45,971 bases of DNA from a virus. The DNA is taken from positions 1 through 45,971 of IMG/VR virus record IMGVR_UViG_3300045974_000154; one strand, written 5' to 3'. Shown here in pieces: positions 7,058 to 13,296 of this stretch (positions are counted from its first letter, which is position 1; every line of letters begins with the position of its first letter). Made by a program: the position numbers and the translations under genes. The notes below the pieces were generated by a model, which was not told the DNA's origin, did not search any database, and saw nothing but the letters and a program-made list of their open reading frames with translations.

Positions 7058-7333
7058 ATGAGCAAGAGCAAGACCGTCACTCCCGTCGACTCGCTCCCGC
7101 CCCGTCAGTTCGGGGCACGAGGGATCGACTGGAAGCAGGTCTGCATCGACGTGGAGGACGAGGCCACGAGGTCAGACAAGTGGTGTGCCGTCGCGGACTT
7201 CAACGCCTCGGTCGGCACCCACATCCGACAGGGCAAGTACCCGTCGGTCGACCCCGAGAAGTTCGAGGTCACGATGCAGAAGTCCGACACGGCAGAGGGG
7301 AAGTCGACCCTCTACCTGCGGCTTCGCAAGTGA
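7058..7333 (+). CDS. Small protein of unknown function upstream of ssb
   Basis: 91 residues. The central part (DEATRSDKWCAVADFNASVGTHIRQGKY) and the beta-rich C-terminus (KFEVTMQKSDTAEGKSTLYLRLRK) suggest a compact alpha/beta fold. Start at ATG 7058 behind GGAGGGAGAAGCC. The stop overlaps the next start (GTGA). Its place just before ssb suggests a DNA-metabolism role, but no family is recognised. Confidence 0.8.
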   Translation: MSKSKTVTPVDSLPPRQFGARGIDWKQVCIDVEDEATRSDKWCAVADFNASVGTHIRQGKYPSVDPEKFEVTMQKSDTAEGKSTLYLRLRK

Positions 7334-7689
7334 GGCCCGATCGCCCTCTCACGAAGATGCGAGGGAAGGGCAGGCAGACGCAGGTCCGTCGCTACCTGAC
7401 AGGCCGGGGCTTCCCCGGTCTCCAGGCTGAGGACGGCTCAGTGATCTCGGGCGTGCCCGGATGGAACATCGTCGTGACGCTCCAGAACACGGAGCGGAGC
7501 GGGGGCGTGTCCATCTGGTCACGACTGCTCGATCTCAACCGGACCACCCGCACGGTCATCATCCGTGCGCGTGCGATGACCACCAACCCTCCACCGGAGG
7601 TTGGTGACAGCCAGGTGCTGATCCGCCTGGAGGACTACGCCGACTTGCTCGTGTACCGCTACGAGCACGAGCAGAAGGGATGCACATGA
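7330..7689 (+). CDS. Unknown protein, distant nuclease-like pattern
   Basis: 119 residues if it starts at the overlapping GTG (7330), or 110 from ATG 7357 (MRGKGRQTQVRRYL). RRYLTGRGFPG followed by SVISGVPGWNIVVTL recalls VRR/resolvase-type nucleases, where a 'DIxGxPG(x)vEvK' strand carries catalytic Asp, Glu and Lys. Here the Glu and Lys positions read V and T, so an active nuclease is not supported. The stop overlaps the ssb start (ATGA). Confidence 0.65.
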   Translation: MRPDRPLTKMRGKGRQTQVRRYLTGRGFPGLQAEDGSVISGVPGWNIVVTLQNTERSGGVSIWSRLLDLNRTTRTVIIRARAMTTNPPPEVGDSQVLIRLEDYADLLVYRYEHEQKGCT

Positions 7690-8132
7690 GGACTCAGTCA
7701 GGTCTGCCCTACGTCACGTGGACGGGAGGGCTGGTCGCTGTTCCTGAACTGCGCTTCACGCCTGGTGGACTCGCGGTTGCCGAGATCCGGCTGGCCGGGA
7801 AGAAGCGCACGAAGGATGCCACAGGGCAGTACGTCGATGGTGACCCCATCTACCTGTCCGTCACGGCGTGGCGCACGCTCGCCGAGAACGCCGCCGAGAC
7901 GCTCACCCGACCGGGTCAGCGCGTCACCGTGACCGGGGATCTGGAGCAACAGTGGTACGAGAAGGAGGGCGTGAAGCAGAGCAAGTTCGTGATCGTGGCG
8001 GACACTCTCTCGGTCGACCTGACGTTCCACGCATACGACGAGAAGGACTCGGCGAAGAAGACGGCAGCGGGACCGACGGGGGCAGCGGACCCGTGGGGAG
8101 CGCCGCCTCAGACGGAGGAGCCGCCGTTCTAG
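7686..8132 (+). CDS. ssb: Single-stranded DNA-binding protein
   Basis: 148 residues. OB-fold pattern typical of SSB: LRFTPGGLAVAEIRLAGKKR, then IYLSVTAWRTLAENAAETL, then GQRVTVTGDLEQQWYEKEG. The low-complexity tail ends TEEPPF, the acidic/PPF tip that in SSBs contacts replication and repair partners. Start at ATG 7686 (GAAGGG at good spacing, ATGA overlap with the previous stop). It protects phage ssDNA and probably works with the Rad52-like protein at 13987. Confidence 0.93.
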   Translation: MRTQSGLPYVTWTGGLVAVPELRFTPGGLAVAEIRLAGKKRTKDATGQYVDGDPIYLSVTAWRTLAENAAETLTRPGQRVTVTGDLEQQWYEKEGVKQSKFVIVADTLSVDLTFHAYDEKDSAKKTAAGPTGAADPWGAPPQTEEPPF

Positions 8133-8135
8133 GCG

Positions 8136-8150
8136 GTTCAGAGTCTGAAC
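8136..8150. repeat. Palindrome site 12
   Basis: Exact 15-mer 4 nt after the ssb stop, extended to a GGTTC...GAACC palindrome of 17 bp. Confidence 0.9.
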
Positions 8151-8152
8151 CT

Positions 8153-8195
8153 CCGCAGGCGCGACGGCATGAGACAGATGTCGCCGCGTCTGCGG
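8153..8195 (+). repeat. Stem-loop related to the CTGTGATGG element, copy 4
   Basis: CCGCAGGCGCGACGG ... GATGTCGCCGCGTCTGCGG keeps the GCAGGCGCGACGG arm and part of the loop (GATGTCG) of the 3804-3859 stem. Between ssb and the next gene (8133-8253) I see no convincing gene. A frame ending at 8257 encodes a hydrophobic stretch but lacks a start codon with a ribosome site. Confidence 0.45.
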
Positions 8196-8253
8196 CAATC
8201 CTGCTGGTCATCCTGGCCGCAGGCAAGGAACGACAGATGAAGGGCAAGAAGCG

Positions 8254-8553
8254 ATGACGGAGACCACCACGACCACCCCGAAGGCAACCCAGTCGGACGC
8301 CAACAAGCGGTACACGCGTGCGGTGGCGGCGCTGAAGACGAAGTACGCGACCGAGTTCCAGGCGCTCCTGGAGGCCGAGTACGCGAAGGACGGCGTCGCC
8401 TACAAGCGCCGCCTGACCCCCGCCGAGCGCGACACGAAGGCGGTGGAGCAGGCTCGGGCGAAGGCTGCGGAGAAGATGCAGCAGATCCTGTCGATCTACC
8501 CGGACCTCGCTCCGGTGACCGCTGCTGTCCAGGCTGAGGCCGAGGCGGTCTGA
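8254..8553 (+). CDS. Small helical protein
   Basis: 99 residues: a Thr-rich N-terminus, then long charged helices (ANKRYTRAVAALKTKYATEFQALLEAEYAKDG...). No recognised family. It is the last gene before the strong terminator at 8559-8609. Confidence 0.75.
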   Translation: MTETTTTTPKATQSDANKRYTRAVAALKTKYATEFQALLEAEYAKDGVAYKRRLTPAERDTKAVEQARAKAAEKMQQILSIYPDLAPVTAAVQAEAEAV

Positions 8554-8558
8554 AGACC

Positions 8559-8609
8559 CCGACGGGATGGGTGAGGAGCGCGGCTCCGGGGAAGCACCCA
8601 TCCCGTCGG
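8559..8609 (+). terminator. Strong stem-loop terminator
   Basis: CCGACGGGATGGGTG (8559-8573) pairs with CACCCATCCCGTCGG (8595-8609). The loop holds a second small hairpin, GAGCGCGGCTC. Palindrome site 13 overlaps the last base. Confidence 0.85.
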
Positions 8610-8623
8610 TTCAGACTCTGAAT
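8609..8623. repeat. Palindrome site 13 (C-centred on +)
   Basis: GTTCAGACTCTGAAT at the foot of the terminator, 40 bp upstream of the TTGACT promoter. Confidence 0.9.
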
Positions 8624-8663
8624 CCCTTGTGCTGCAAAGGATTTCGCGATTCGCGCGTACGGG

Positions 8664-8692
8664 TTGACTCAGCACCCTGCGCCCTGAAAGAT
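8664..8692 (+). promoter_or_regulatory. Putative promoter, TTGACT-17-AAAGAT
   Basis: TTGACT 8664-8669, 17-nt spacer, AAAGAT 8687-8692. The -10 is poor, but a start is needed here because a strong terminator precedes. A CTCACCCC/GGGTGAG-type hairpin (about 8699-8725) lies in the leader before the GGAGG site. Confidence 0.4.
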
Positions 8693-8758
8693 GGCAGACC
8701 TCACCCCGCTGGCGGGCGGGTGAGGGATGGCGACAGAGACCGATACGGAGGTAACTCG

Positions 8759-9052
8759 ATGCCGCACCCGCAGGCTACCACCTACTGCTCGGTGTGCCTC
8801 GGTGCGTACGTCCTGATGGAGGACGGTCGCTGTGGTCGCTGCACACTCACCGATCCCCCGCTGCCCCACGTGGGCGGCTGGACGATGGGACACGAGGACG
8901 CGAACGACGAGATCGCCCAGGAGTTCAAGCGCGCCTGGGAGAAGTTCATGCGCGAGTCGGACGCCCGGCTCGAAGGGAAGATCAACAGGGATGCTGCCGC
9001 AGCGGAGTGGGCAGCCACAGGGGAGGCAGGGGTGAGAGCGCGATGGAGTTGA
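8759..9052 (+). CDS. Small zinc-ribbon-like protein
   Basis: 97 residues. N-terminal CSVC and CGRC pairs, 14 residues apart, form a plausible four-cysteine zinc ribbon. The rest is acidic helix (HEDANDEIAQEFKRAWEKFMRE). Start at ATG 8759 behind CGGAGGTAACTCG. First gene of the unit leading to the helicase, so a replication-accessory role is possible but unproven. Confidence 0.75.
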   Translation: MPHPQATTYCSVCLGAYVLMEDGRCGRCTLTDPPLPHVGGWTMGHEDANDEIAQEFKRAWEKFMRESDARLEGKINRDAAAAEWAATGEAGVRARWS

Positions 9053-9207
9053 GCATCACGCGGCACGTCGAGGCGGAGCGCACACGCGTGGAGCGGGCGG
9101 CGAAGCCGGACGAGCCGATCGAGGACTACTGCGTCCGGCTGTGCATGGCGGTGGGCATGTCGGCCCAGGAGGCGTCCGAGTTCGTCCTGGAGGTGATGTT
9201 CGGGTGA
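9043..9207 (+). CDS. Small acidic protein, 54 residues
   Basis: Begins MELSITRHVEAERTRVER and ends SEFVLEVMFG; helical. Overlaps the previous gene by 10 nt, and its stop overlaps the GTG start of the helicase gene. No recognised family; possibly a helicase partner, judging only by position. Confidence 0.65.
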   Translation: MELSITRHVEAERTRVERAAKPDEPIEDYCVRLCMAVGMSAQEASEFVLEVMFG

Positions 9208-10331
9208 GTGCCGAGGAGAGCCGCAGGCGCGTCCTGGAGGCCGCAGAGCGCGCCCTGGTGGAGCAGGAGGGTCTGACGGGTGAGGAGGCCCGCCTGTGGC
9301 GTCAGGGGCGCGAGGCGGGCCTGGATGACTCGCGCGCGCGCGCACGTAGTCACCGTGGAGAGAGTGGAGACATGGAGACTCTGGAAGTCTCCGAGTCTCC
9401 AAAGTCTCCAGAGGGTCTTAGAGCCGGGCTGCACGAGATGTTGAGCCGCGCGGCAGCCCGGAAGGAGCCATCGTTCGTTGTCGATGGTCTTCTCCCCACG
9501 GGCCTGAGCGTGCTCGCTGGAGCCAGCAAGATCGGCAAGTCCTTCATGGCGCTCGACATCGCCTTCGGGGTCGCCGGGGGCTACCCGGTGCTCGGTGGGA
9601 TGGTCTGCGAGCCAGGGGACGTGCTGTACCTGGCCCTGGAGGACACCTCGACCCGGCTCCGGGGGCGGCTCGACTCGCTGAACCCCAACCGGGGGGAGTG
9701 GCCGTTCGACGCGCTGACGATCTACTCGATGGACATGGTGGCAGACACCCCGCCTGGGTGGATCGCGAACACCTGGGCGGACGCGGTCGAGAACCCGCGC
9801 CTTGTCATCATCGACACGATCACCCGCTTCGGTGGGCTGGGCGAGCGTTCGGGGTACGCGGCTGAGGTGAAGTGGATGTCCCGCTTCCACGACTTCGCGG
9901 CGAAGTACGAGGTCGCTCTCCTGGGCCTCACGCACACGAACCAGATGAAGTTGGAGGAAGGCGACGACTGGTTCAACCGGATCAGCGGCACGACGGGCAT
10001 CATCGGCACCGCCGACAACGTGATGCTCCTGGACGTTCCCCGTGGAGAGTCCGAGGGGATGCTCCGCATCGAGGGTCGTGACATGGACCCGACGGAGCAC
10101 GCCGTGAAGAAGGTGGGGCCGTGGTGGCAGCAGACCTCACAGATCCGTGGTCGTCGGGGCAACCTGTCGGTGGACATCGCCGACTTCGTGATCCTGTCGG
10201 GTGAGGCGACGACGGCGCAGGTCGCCGCCGAGTTCGCGATCAGCGTGCAGAAGGCGTCGCAGTACCTGGGCCGGGCGAAGAAGGCGGCGGTCATCGCGTC
10301 GCCCCGTCGCGGTGTGTGGTCATCGACTTAG
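9204..10331 (+). CDS. RepA-like hexameric helicase ATPase (AAA_25/RecA fold)
   Basis: 375 residues. Walker A GASKIGKS at about 106-113 after LPTGLSVLA; strand VLYLALEDTSTRLRGRL carries the catalytic acidic residue. Walker B is RLVIIDTITRF, followed by LLGLTHTNQ. This order is that of the RSF1010 RepA / AAA_25 replicative helicase family. A C-terminal HTH-like segment (ATTAQVAAEFAISVQKASQYLGRA) may bind DNA. The GTG at 9204 overlaps the preceding stop; an alternative ATG at 9372 has a good GGAG site. It probably unwinds the phage origin for host polymerase, since no phage polymerase is seen. Confidence 0.85.
   Translation: MSAEESRRRVLEAAERALVEQEGLTGEEARLWRQGREAGLDDSRARARSHRGESGDMETLEVSESPKSPEGLRAGLHEMLSRAAARKEPSFVVDGLLPTGLSVLAGASKIGKSFMALDIAFGVAGGYPVLGGMVCEPGDVLYLALEDTSTRLRGRLDSLNPNRGEWPFDALTIYSMDMVADTPPGWIANTWADAVENPRLVIIDTITRFGGLGERSGYAAEVKWMSRFHDFAAKYEVALLGLTHTNQMKLEEGDDWFNRISGTTGIIGTADNVMLLDVPRGESEGMLRIEGRDMDPTEHAVKKVGPWWQQTSQIRGRRGNLSVDIADFVILSGEATTAQVAAEFAISVQKASQYLGRAKKAAVIASPRRGVWSST
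9366..9409 (+). repeat. Iteron-like GGAGACT/AGTCTCC cluster
   Basis: Within the helicase gene, GGAGAC(A/T) occurs at 9366 and 9374-9380, and AGTCTCC at 9386, 9394 and 9403 (three direct copies 8-9 nt apart, two inverted). It also encodes a Ser/Glu-rich linker (ETLEVSESPKSPE). Confidence 0.5.
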
Positions 10332-10351
10332 TAGCACAGATGTGATATACT
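10324..10351 (+). promoter_or_regulatory. Promoter with extended -10 TGTGATATACT
   Basis: TATACT (10346-10351) preceded by TGTGA. CACAGATGTGATA matches the promoter at 3869 closely. The -35 (CGACTT at 10324) is poor, so activation or the extended -10 would have to compensate. Confidence 0.6.
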
Positions 10352-10371
10352 TTACTGAAGGGAGGAGAGGT

Positions 10372-10380
10372 ATGCCGTGA
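10372..10380 (+). other. Two-codon minigene ATG CCG TGA behind a perfect ribosome site
   Basis: GGAGGAGAGG (10361-10370) precedes ATG CCG TGA at good spacing, about 20 nt after the extended -10. Translation would make fMet-Pro. Such minigenes (e.g. lambda bar) can stall ribosomes or sequester tRNA. It could also be chance. Confidence 0.35.
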
Positions 10381-10404
10381 GGCCGGAACCCGGCTCGTCG
10401 ATGA

Positions 10405-10419
10405 GTTCAGAGTCTGAAC
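10405..10419. repeat. Palindrome site 14
   Basis: Exact 15-mer, 13 nt before the ATG at 10433. Confidence 0.9.
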
Positions 10420-10432
10420 CGAGAGGAAGCAC

Positions 10433-10660
10433 ATGAGTGACAGCGAGGCGATCGACCACCTCGACTTTGATCCGGAGGACGACGAGCCAGACCACGAGGG
10501 GGACGACCTCCCCTACCTCCGCACCTGGGTCGACCCCCCGGATGGGTGGCATTGGGTGGGCACGTTCGCGAACGACGCGACCGTGGACCTGGAGTACAGC
10601 ACCGCGCTCGGGGAGGACGGACTCCCGCTGTTCGAGCGCCCGATCCCGAAGGACGACTGA
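10433..10660 (+). CDS. Small acidic protein
   Basis: 75 residues, very acidic N-terminus (SDSEAIDHLDFDPEDDEPDHEGDD), then WVDPPDGWHWVGTF. Start at ATG 10433 behind GAGAGGAAGCAC. It overlaps the next start (TGATG). The acid-rich, Trp-containing composition would suit a DNA mimic or protein-binding decoy, but this is only composition; no family recognised. Confidence 0.75.
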   Translation: MSDSEAIDHLDFDPEDDEPDHEGDDLPYLRTWVDPPDGWHWVGTFANDATVDLEYSTALGEDGLPLFERPIPKDD

Positions 10661-10908
10661 TGGTTCAGAGTCTGAACGACGGCAAGCCGTTCAGGATGCC
10701 GGACTCCTGGTACGACCCCCCGAGCGAGCCGGACCTGGTGGACTGCCCCGACTGCAAGGGGGAGGGGGTCATCCTGGTCGGCCTCGACGAGTTCGAGGAC
10801 TGCGAGGGGTGTGGTGGTTCCGGCGATGTCGAGCCGACACCGTACGAGCCAGACCCCGACGACGAGCGCGACCAGATGCTCGACCGACAGTACGAGGAGG
10901 GGCCATGA
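10660..10908 (+). CDS. Small protein with two DnaJ-type CxxCxGxG motifs
   Basis: 82 residues. CPDCKGEG and CEGCGGSG, separated by 15 residues, form one DnaJ-type zinc-finger pair. An acidic C-terminus follows. Palindrome site 15 begins right after the ATG, so residues 2-6 are VQSLN. Start and stop overlap neighbouring genes. Zinc binding is inferred from the motif; the target is unknown. Confidence 0.8.
   Translation: MVQSLNDGKPFRMPDSWYDPPSEPDLVDCPDCKGEGVILVGLDEFEDCEGCGGSGDVEPTPYEPDPDDERDQMLDRQYEEGP
10663..10677. repeat. Palindrome site 15
   Basis: Exact 15-mer immediately after the ATG at 10660, encoding VQSLN. Confidence 0.9.
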
Positions 10909-11153
10909 GGATGACCGTCGACACCTTCGCTCGATGCGACGGCTGTGGGTGGCCGCTGCATCCGACCGACTCCGGCATGGATCGCTGCCTCTACTGTCGC
11001 CAGCCCGACCATGACGTGATGGTGCGGGCGATGATCGGCGAGAAGATCCGTGCACTCCCCGAGACCACAGCGAAGGCGTCTCGTGACTTCGGTCGCGGCT
11101 ACGCACTCGCGATCAAGGATGCGGCTGCGGCTGCGGAGAGGAACGACCCGTGA
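10905..11153 (+). CDS. Small zinc-ribbon protein
   Basis: 82 residues. CDGC and CLYC pairs (16 residues between) at the N-terminus form a four-cysteine zinc ribbon. The rest is helical with an Ala-rich C-terminus. ATG 10905 overlaps the preceding stop (ATGA). Function unknown. Confidence 0.75.
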   Translation: MRMTVDTFARCDGCGWPLHPTDSGMDRCLYCRQPDHDVMVRAMIGEKIRALPETTAKASRDFGRGYALAIKDAAAAAERNDP

Positions 11154-11587
11154 ACAAGGCCGAGATGATGGCGGTCATCGAGAACTTCATCGACGCGCTC
11201 CCCGCGCAGCGACGCATGTACGCGGACCTCTACTCGGCGGACCTGGCTGATGCCATCTTCGCCGCGCAGGGGGACGACTCCGCCACGTTCCATGTGCGGG
11301 CCAACGCGCCCGACACGAGCAAGGCGATCAGTCCGAAGATCCGCGAGGGCAGCCTCCAATGGGACGTGCTCGCGCTGTTCGTGAGCCTCTACCGCACGGG
11401 TGTCGCTGTCGGCGCGACCGATGACGACATCGAGGTCTCGTTGGGCCGCAGTCACCAGTCCGTCTCGGGCGCGAGGAATACCCTGGTTCGCAAGGGCTAC
11501 CTCGTGGACTCGGGGGAGCGCCGTCCGAACCGCTACGGCAACATGGCGATTCGGTGGACGTACACCGGCAAGGAGGTGGTCCGCTGA
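11150..11587 (+). CDS. Winged-helix DNA-binding protein
   Basis: 145 residues. The C-terminal half reads as a winged HTH: TDDDIEVSLGRSHQSVSGARN (helix 2-turn-recognition helix) followed by LVRKGYLVDSGERRPNRYGN (wing). The N-terminal part may mediate dimerisation. GTG at 11150 overlaps the previous stop. It could be a transcription regulator, and one of four candidates to bind the 15-bp palindrome; site 16 follows 13 nt after its stop. Confidence 0.8.
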   Translation: MNKAEMMAVIENFIDALPAQRRMYADLYSADLADAIFAAQGDDSATFHVRANAPDTSKAISPKIREGSLQWDVLALFVSLYRTGVAVGATDDDIEVSLGRSHQSVSGARNTLVRKGYLVDSGERRPNRYGNMAIRWTYTGKEVVR

Positions 11588-11600
11588 CCAAGACCTACCT

Positions 11601-11615
11601 GTTCAGAGTCTGAAC
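11601..11615. repeat. Palindrome site 16
   Basis: Exact 15-mer, 11 nt before the ATG at 11627. Confidence 0.9.
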
Positions 11616-11626
11616 TCGGAGGCCCC

Positions 11627-12085
11627 ATGTCGATCATCACGAAGATCGCGACTGCGATCCTGTTCGTGCTCGTCTTCCTGTTCCTTGTTCTCCTGCACGG
11701 CTTCTCCGGCCCCTGGCCGATGCCGGGCGGCGAGGCTCCAGCGAGAGTGACACCCACAGCAGTCACCCTCGCTGTCGAGGAGGTGGTGGCCCAAGTCCCC
11801 CTGCGGGCCACCACCGCTCGGCCCACGGTCCACCCCACCTGGACCGCGACGATGCGATGCATCGCCCACCGGGAGTCAAGGTTCACGCCTACCGCACGCC
11901 GTCACGATGGCGAGTCAGCCTCCGGGCTGTTCGGCTTCACCGATGGCACGTGGCACAGGTACAAGGGCTACGCCCACGCATGGCAGGCACCCGCCGCTGT
12001 GCAGATCGCGAGGTTCGTCCAGGTCTGGAACGGCGGCAAGGGCCGCTCGAACTGGTACTGGAAGGGTCACCGCCAATGCTGGTGA
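11627..12085 (+). CDS. Membrane-anchored lysozyme/Rpf-like transglycosylase
   Basis: 152 residues. One transmembrane helix at residues 8-24, a Pro/Thr-rich spacer, then a transglycosylase-like domain from about residue 70: CIAHRESRFTP with catalytic Glu83, GESASGLFGFTDGTW, and a C-terminal NWYWKGHRQCW. C78 and C151 could form the disulfide seen in Rpf proteins. The enzyme would cleave glycan strands outside the membrane. It is unusual here because it lies in the early region, far from holin and endolysin, so wall remodelling during infection or superinfection exclusion is as likely as lysis. Confidence 0.85.
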   Translation: MSIITKIATAILFVLVFLFLVLLHGFSGPWPMPGGEAPARVTPTAVTLAVEEVVAQVPLRATTARPTVHPTWTATMRCIAHRESRFTPTARRHDGESASGLFGFTDGTWHRYKGYAHAWQAPAAVQIARFVQVWNGGKGRSNWYWKGHRQCW

Positions 12086-12095
12086 CAGGAGACCA

Positions 12096-12239
12096 GTGAC
12101 CGAGTTGGTCACGACGGGGAGGTGCCTGACCTGCGCCGAGGTCTGGTCAGGCACCTCCTCTGACAAGGAAGCCGAGAAGCACACGAAGACGACGAAGCAC
12201 CCAACCGTCGTCTCGACTAAACCGAAGGAGACATCATGA
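12096..12239 (+). CDS. Small Cys2His2-like protein, 47 residues
   Basis: CLTC, a charged stretch, then KHTKTTKH (C-x2-C...H-x6-H) looks like a degenerate zinc finger. GTG 12096 is preceded by AGGAGACCA and the stop overlaps the next ATG. Function unknown. Confidence 0.6.
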   Translation: MTELVTTGRCLTCAEVWSGTSSDKEAEKHTKTTKHPTVVSTKPKETS

Positions 12240-13051
12240 CCCCCGACGACCTGGCCGCGCCCTTCACGCCGGATCGCATCGCCAACCTCATCGACGAGCA
12301 CGCTGACATCTGCGGCTGCACGCTGGCCGACCCGTCGTGCCCCGTGCCCGCCCTCATCGCGGAGGTCGAGCGGCTGGAGCGAGTTCTCACGACTACGACG
12401 CACGCGCTCGCGGACAGCGAGATTGAGCGACTGGCTGCGGAGGCCGAGGTCGAGCGGCTGCGGGAGTCGGAGGCGTTCCTGCTCGCGGAGTCTGAGACAG
12501 CCCTGGCGCAGCACACGGAGGACGCGGACACCATCACCGACCTGCGCCGCCAGGTGGAGGAGTGGAAAACCCTCACCGACGACCTCCGCGTCACCAACAT
12601 CCAGTTCGATGACGCGATGGTGTCGTGGCGCAAGGACGAGGCGGCGGTGGACGCCGTGCGGGCGCTGCACACGCAGGAGCCTGGCGTGATCCTCGCGTGC
12701 AAGACGTGCGGCCTCGGCTACCCCTGCGCTACGGCGCGCGCACTCCCGCCGTTGTCGCCCGCTGTCCGGCGAGCGTGCGCGGTGCATCACTCCACATCGT
12801 GCGGGTGCGCTGAGACCACCTCCGTCGCTGCCCCCAAGGTGACGCCACCGTGCGCGATCTGCCACCACGGGCCGAACGCCGATTGCGTGTGCGGCTGCCA
12901 CGACGCTGCCCCCGAGGTGACGACACCGATGTGCAAGACGTGCGGGCATCGGCAGAGTGCCCACGGTCGAGTCCCCCGCGAGTCGTCGGCGTGCTCCGTG
13001 CATCCGTGCGCCTGCAAGGTCTACGGCGCTGCCCCCGAGGTGACGCCATGA
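12236..13051 (+). CDS. Coiled-coil protein with Cys/His-rich repeats
   Basis: 271 residues. Residues 40-130 are heptad-like coiled coil (EVERLERVL...EIERLAAEAEVERLRESEAF). The C-terminal 120 residues hold three spaced Cys/His blocks: CKTCGLGYPC; CAICHHGPNADCVCGCH; CKTCGHRQSAH...CSVHPCACK. A repeated AAPEVTP-type linker separates them, so zinc knuckles on linkers. Start ATG 12236 behind CGAAGGAGACATC. No family name offered; an oligomeric nucleic-acid- or protein-binding scaffold is the likely role. Confidence 0.8.
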   Translation: MTPDDLAAPFTPDRIANLIDEHADICGCTLADPSCPVPALIAEVERLERVLTTTTHALADSEIERLAAEAEVERLRESEAFLLAESETALAQHTEDADTITDLRRQVEEWKTLTDDLRVTNIQFDDAMVSWRKDEAAVDAVRALHTQEPGVILACKTCGLGYPCATARALPPLSPAVRRACAVHHSTSCGCAETTSVAAPKVTPPCAICHHGPNADCVCGCHDAAPEVTTPMCKTCGHRQSAHGRVPRESSACSVHPCACKVYGAAPEVTP

Positions 13052-13296
13052 GCCGCGACGAGGCCGTGAAGGTGGCAGCGGACGTTCTGTGGCGTATGGA
13101 CGCAACGCTCATGAGGGACGACGCGACGATCATCGCACGGAAAGCGATCGCTGCTACTGCGCCGATCATCGAGGCCGACGTGCGGGCGAAGATCGCGGCG
13201 GAGATCGAGGAGTTCGCCGCCAAGTCGGCGAACGGACCCTGGCAAGCACGCGCAGGGCTTCGCACCGCCGCCCGCATCGCGCGGGGTGAGTCGTGA
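13048..13296 (+). CDS. Small helical protein
   Basis: 82 residues, helical, with RAKIAAEIEEFAAKSANGPWQARAGLRTAARIARG. Overlaps both neighbours by 4 nt. No family recognised. Confidence 0.75.
   Translation: MSRDEAVKVAADVLWRMDATLMRDDATIIARKAIAATAPIIEADVRAKIAAEIEEFAAKSANGPWQARAGLRTAARIARGES

Noticed and set aside
7330-7689. VRR-type nuclease call for the gene before ssb.
   Set aside because: The strand that should carry the catalytic Glu and Lys reads NIVVTL, so only a distant resemblance remains.
8133-8257. Short hydrophobic peptide frame ending at 8257 (ASAAILLVILAAGKERQ).
   Set aside because: No in-frame start codon with a ribosome site between the ssb stop and the hydrophobic part. Left as a possibility only.
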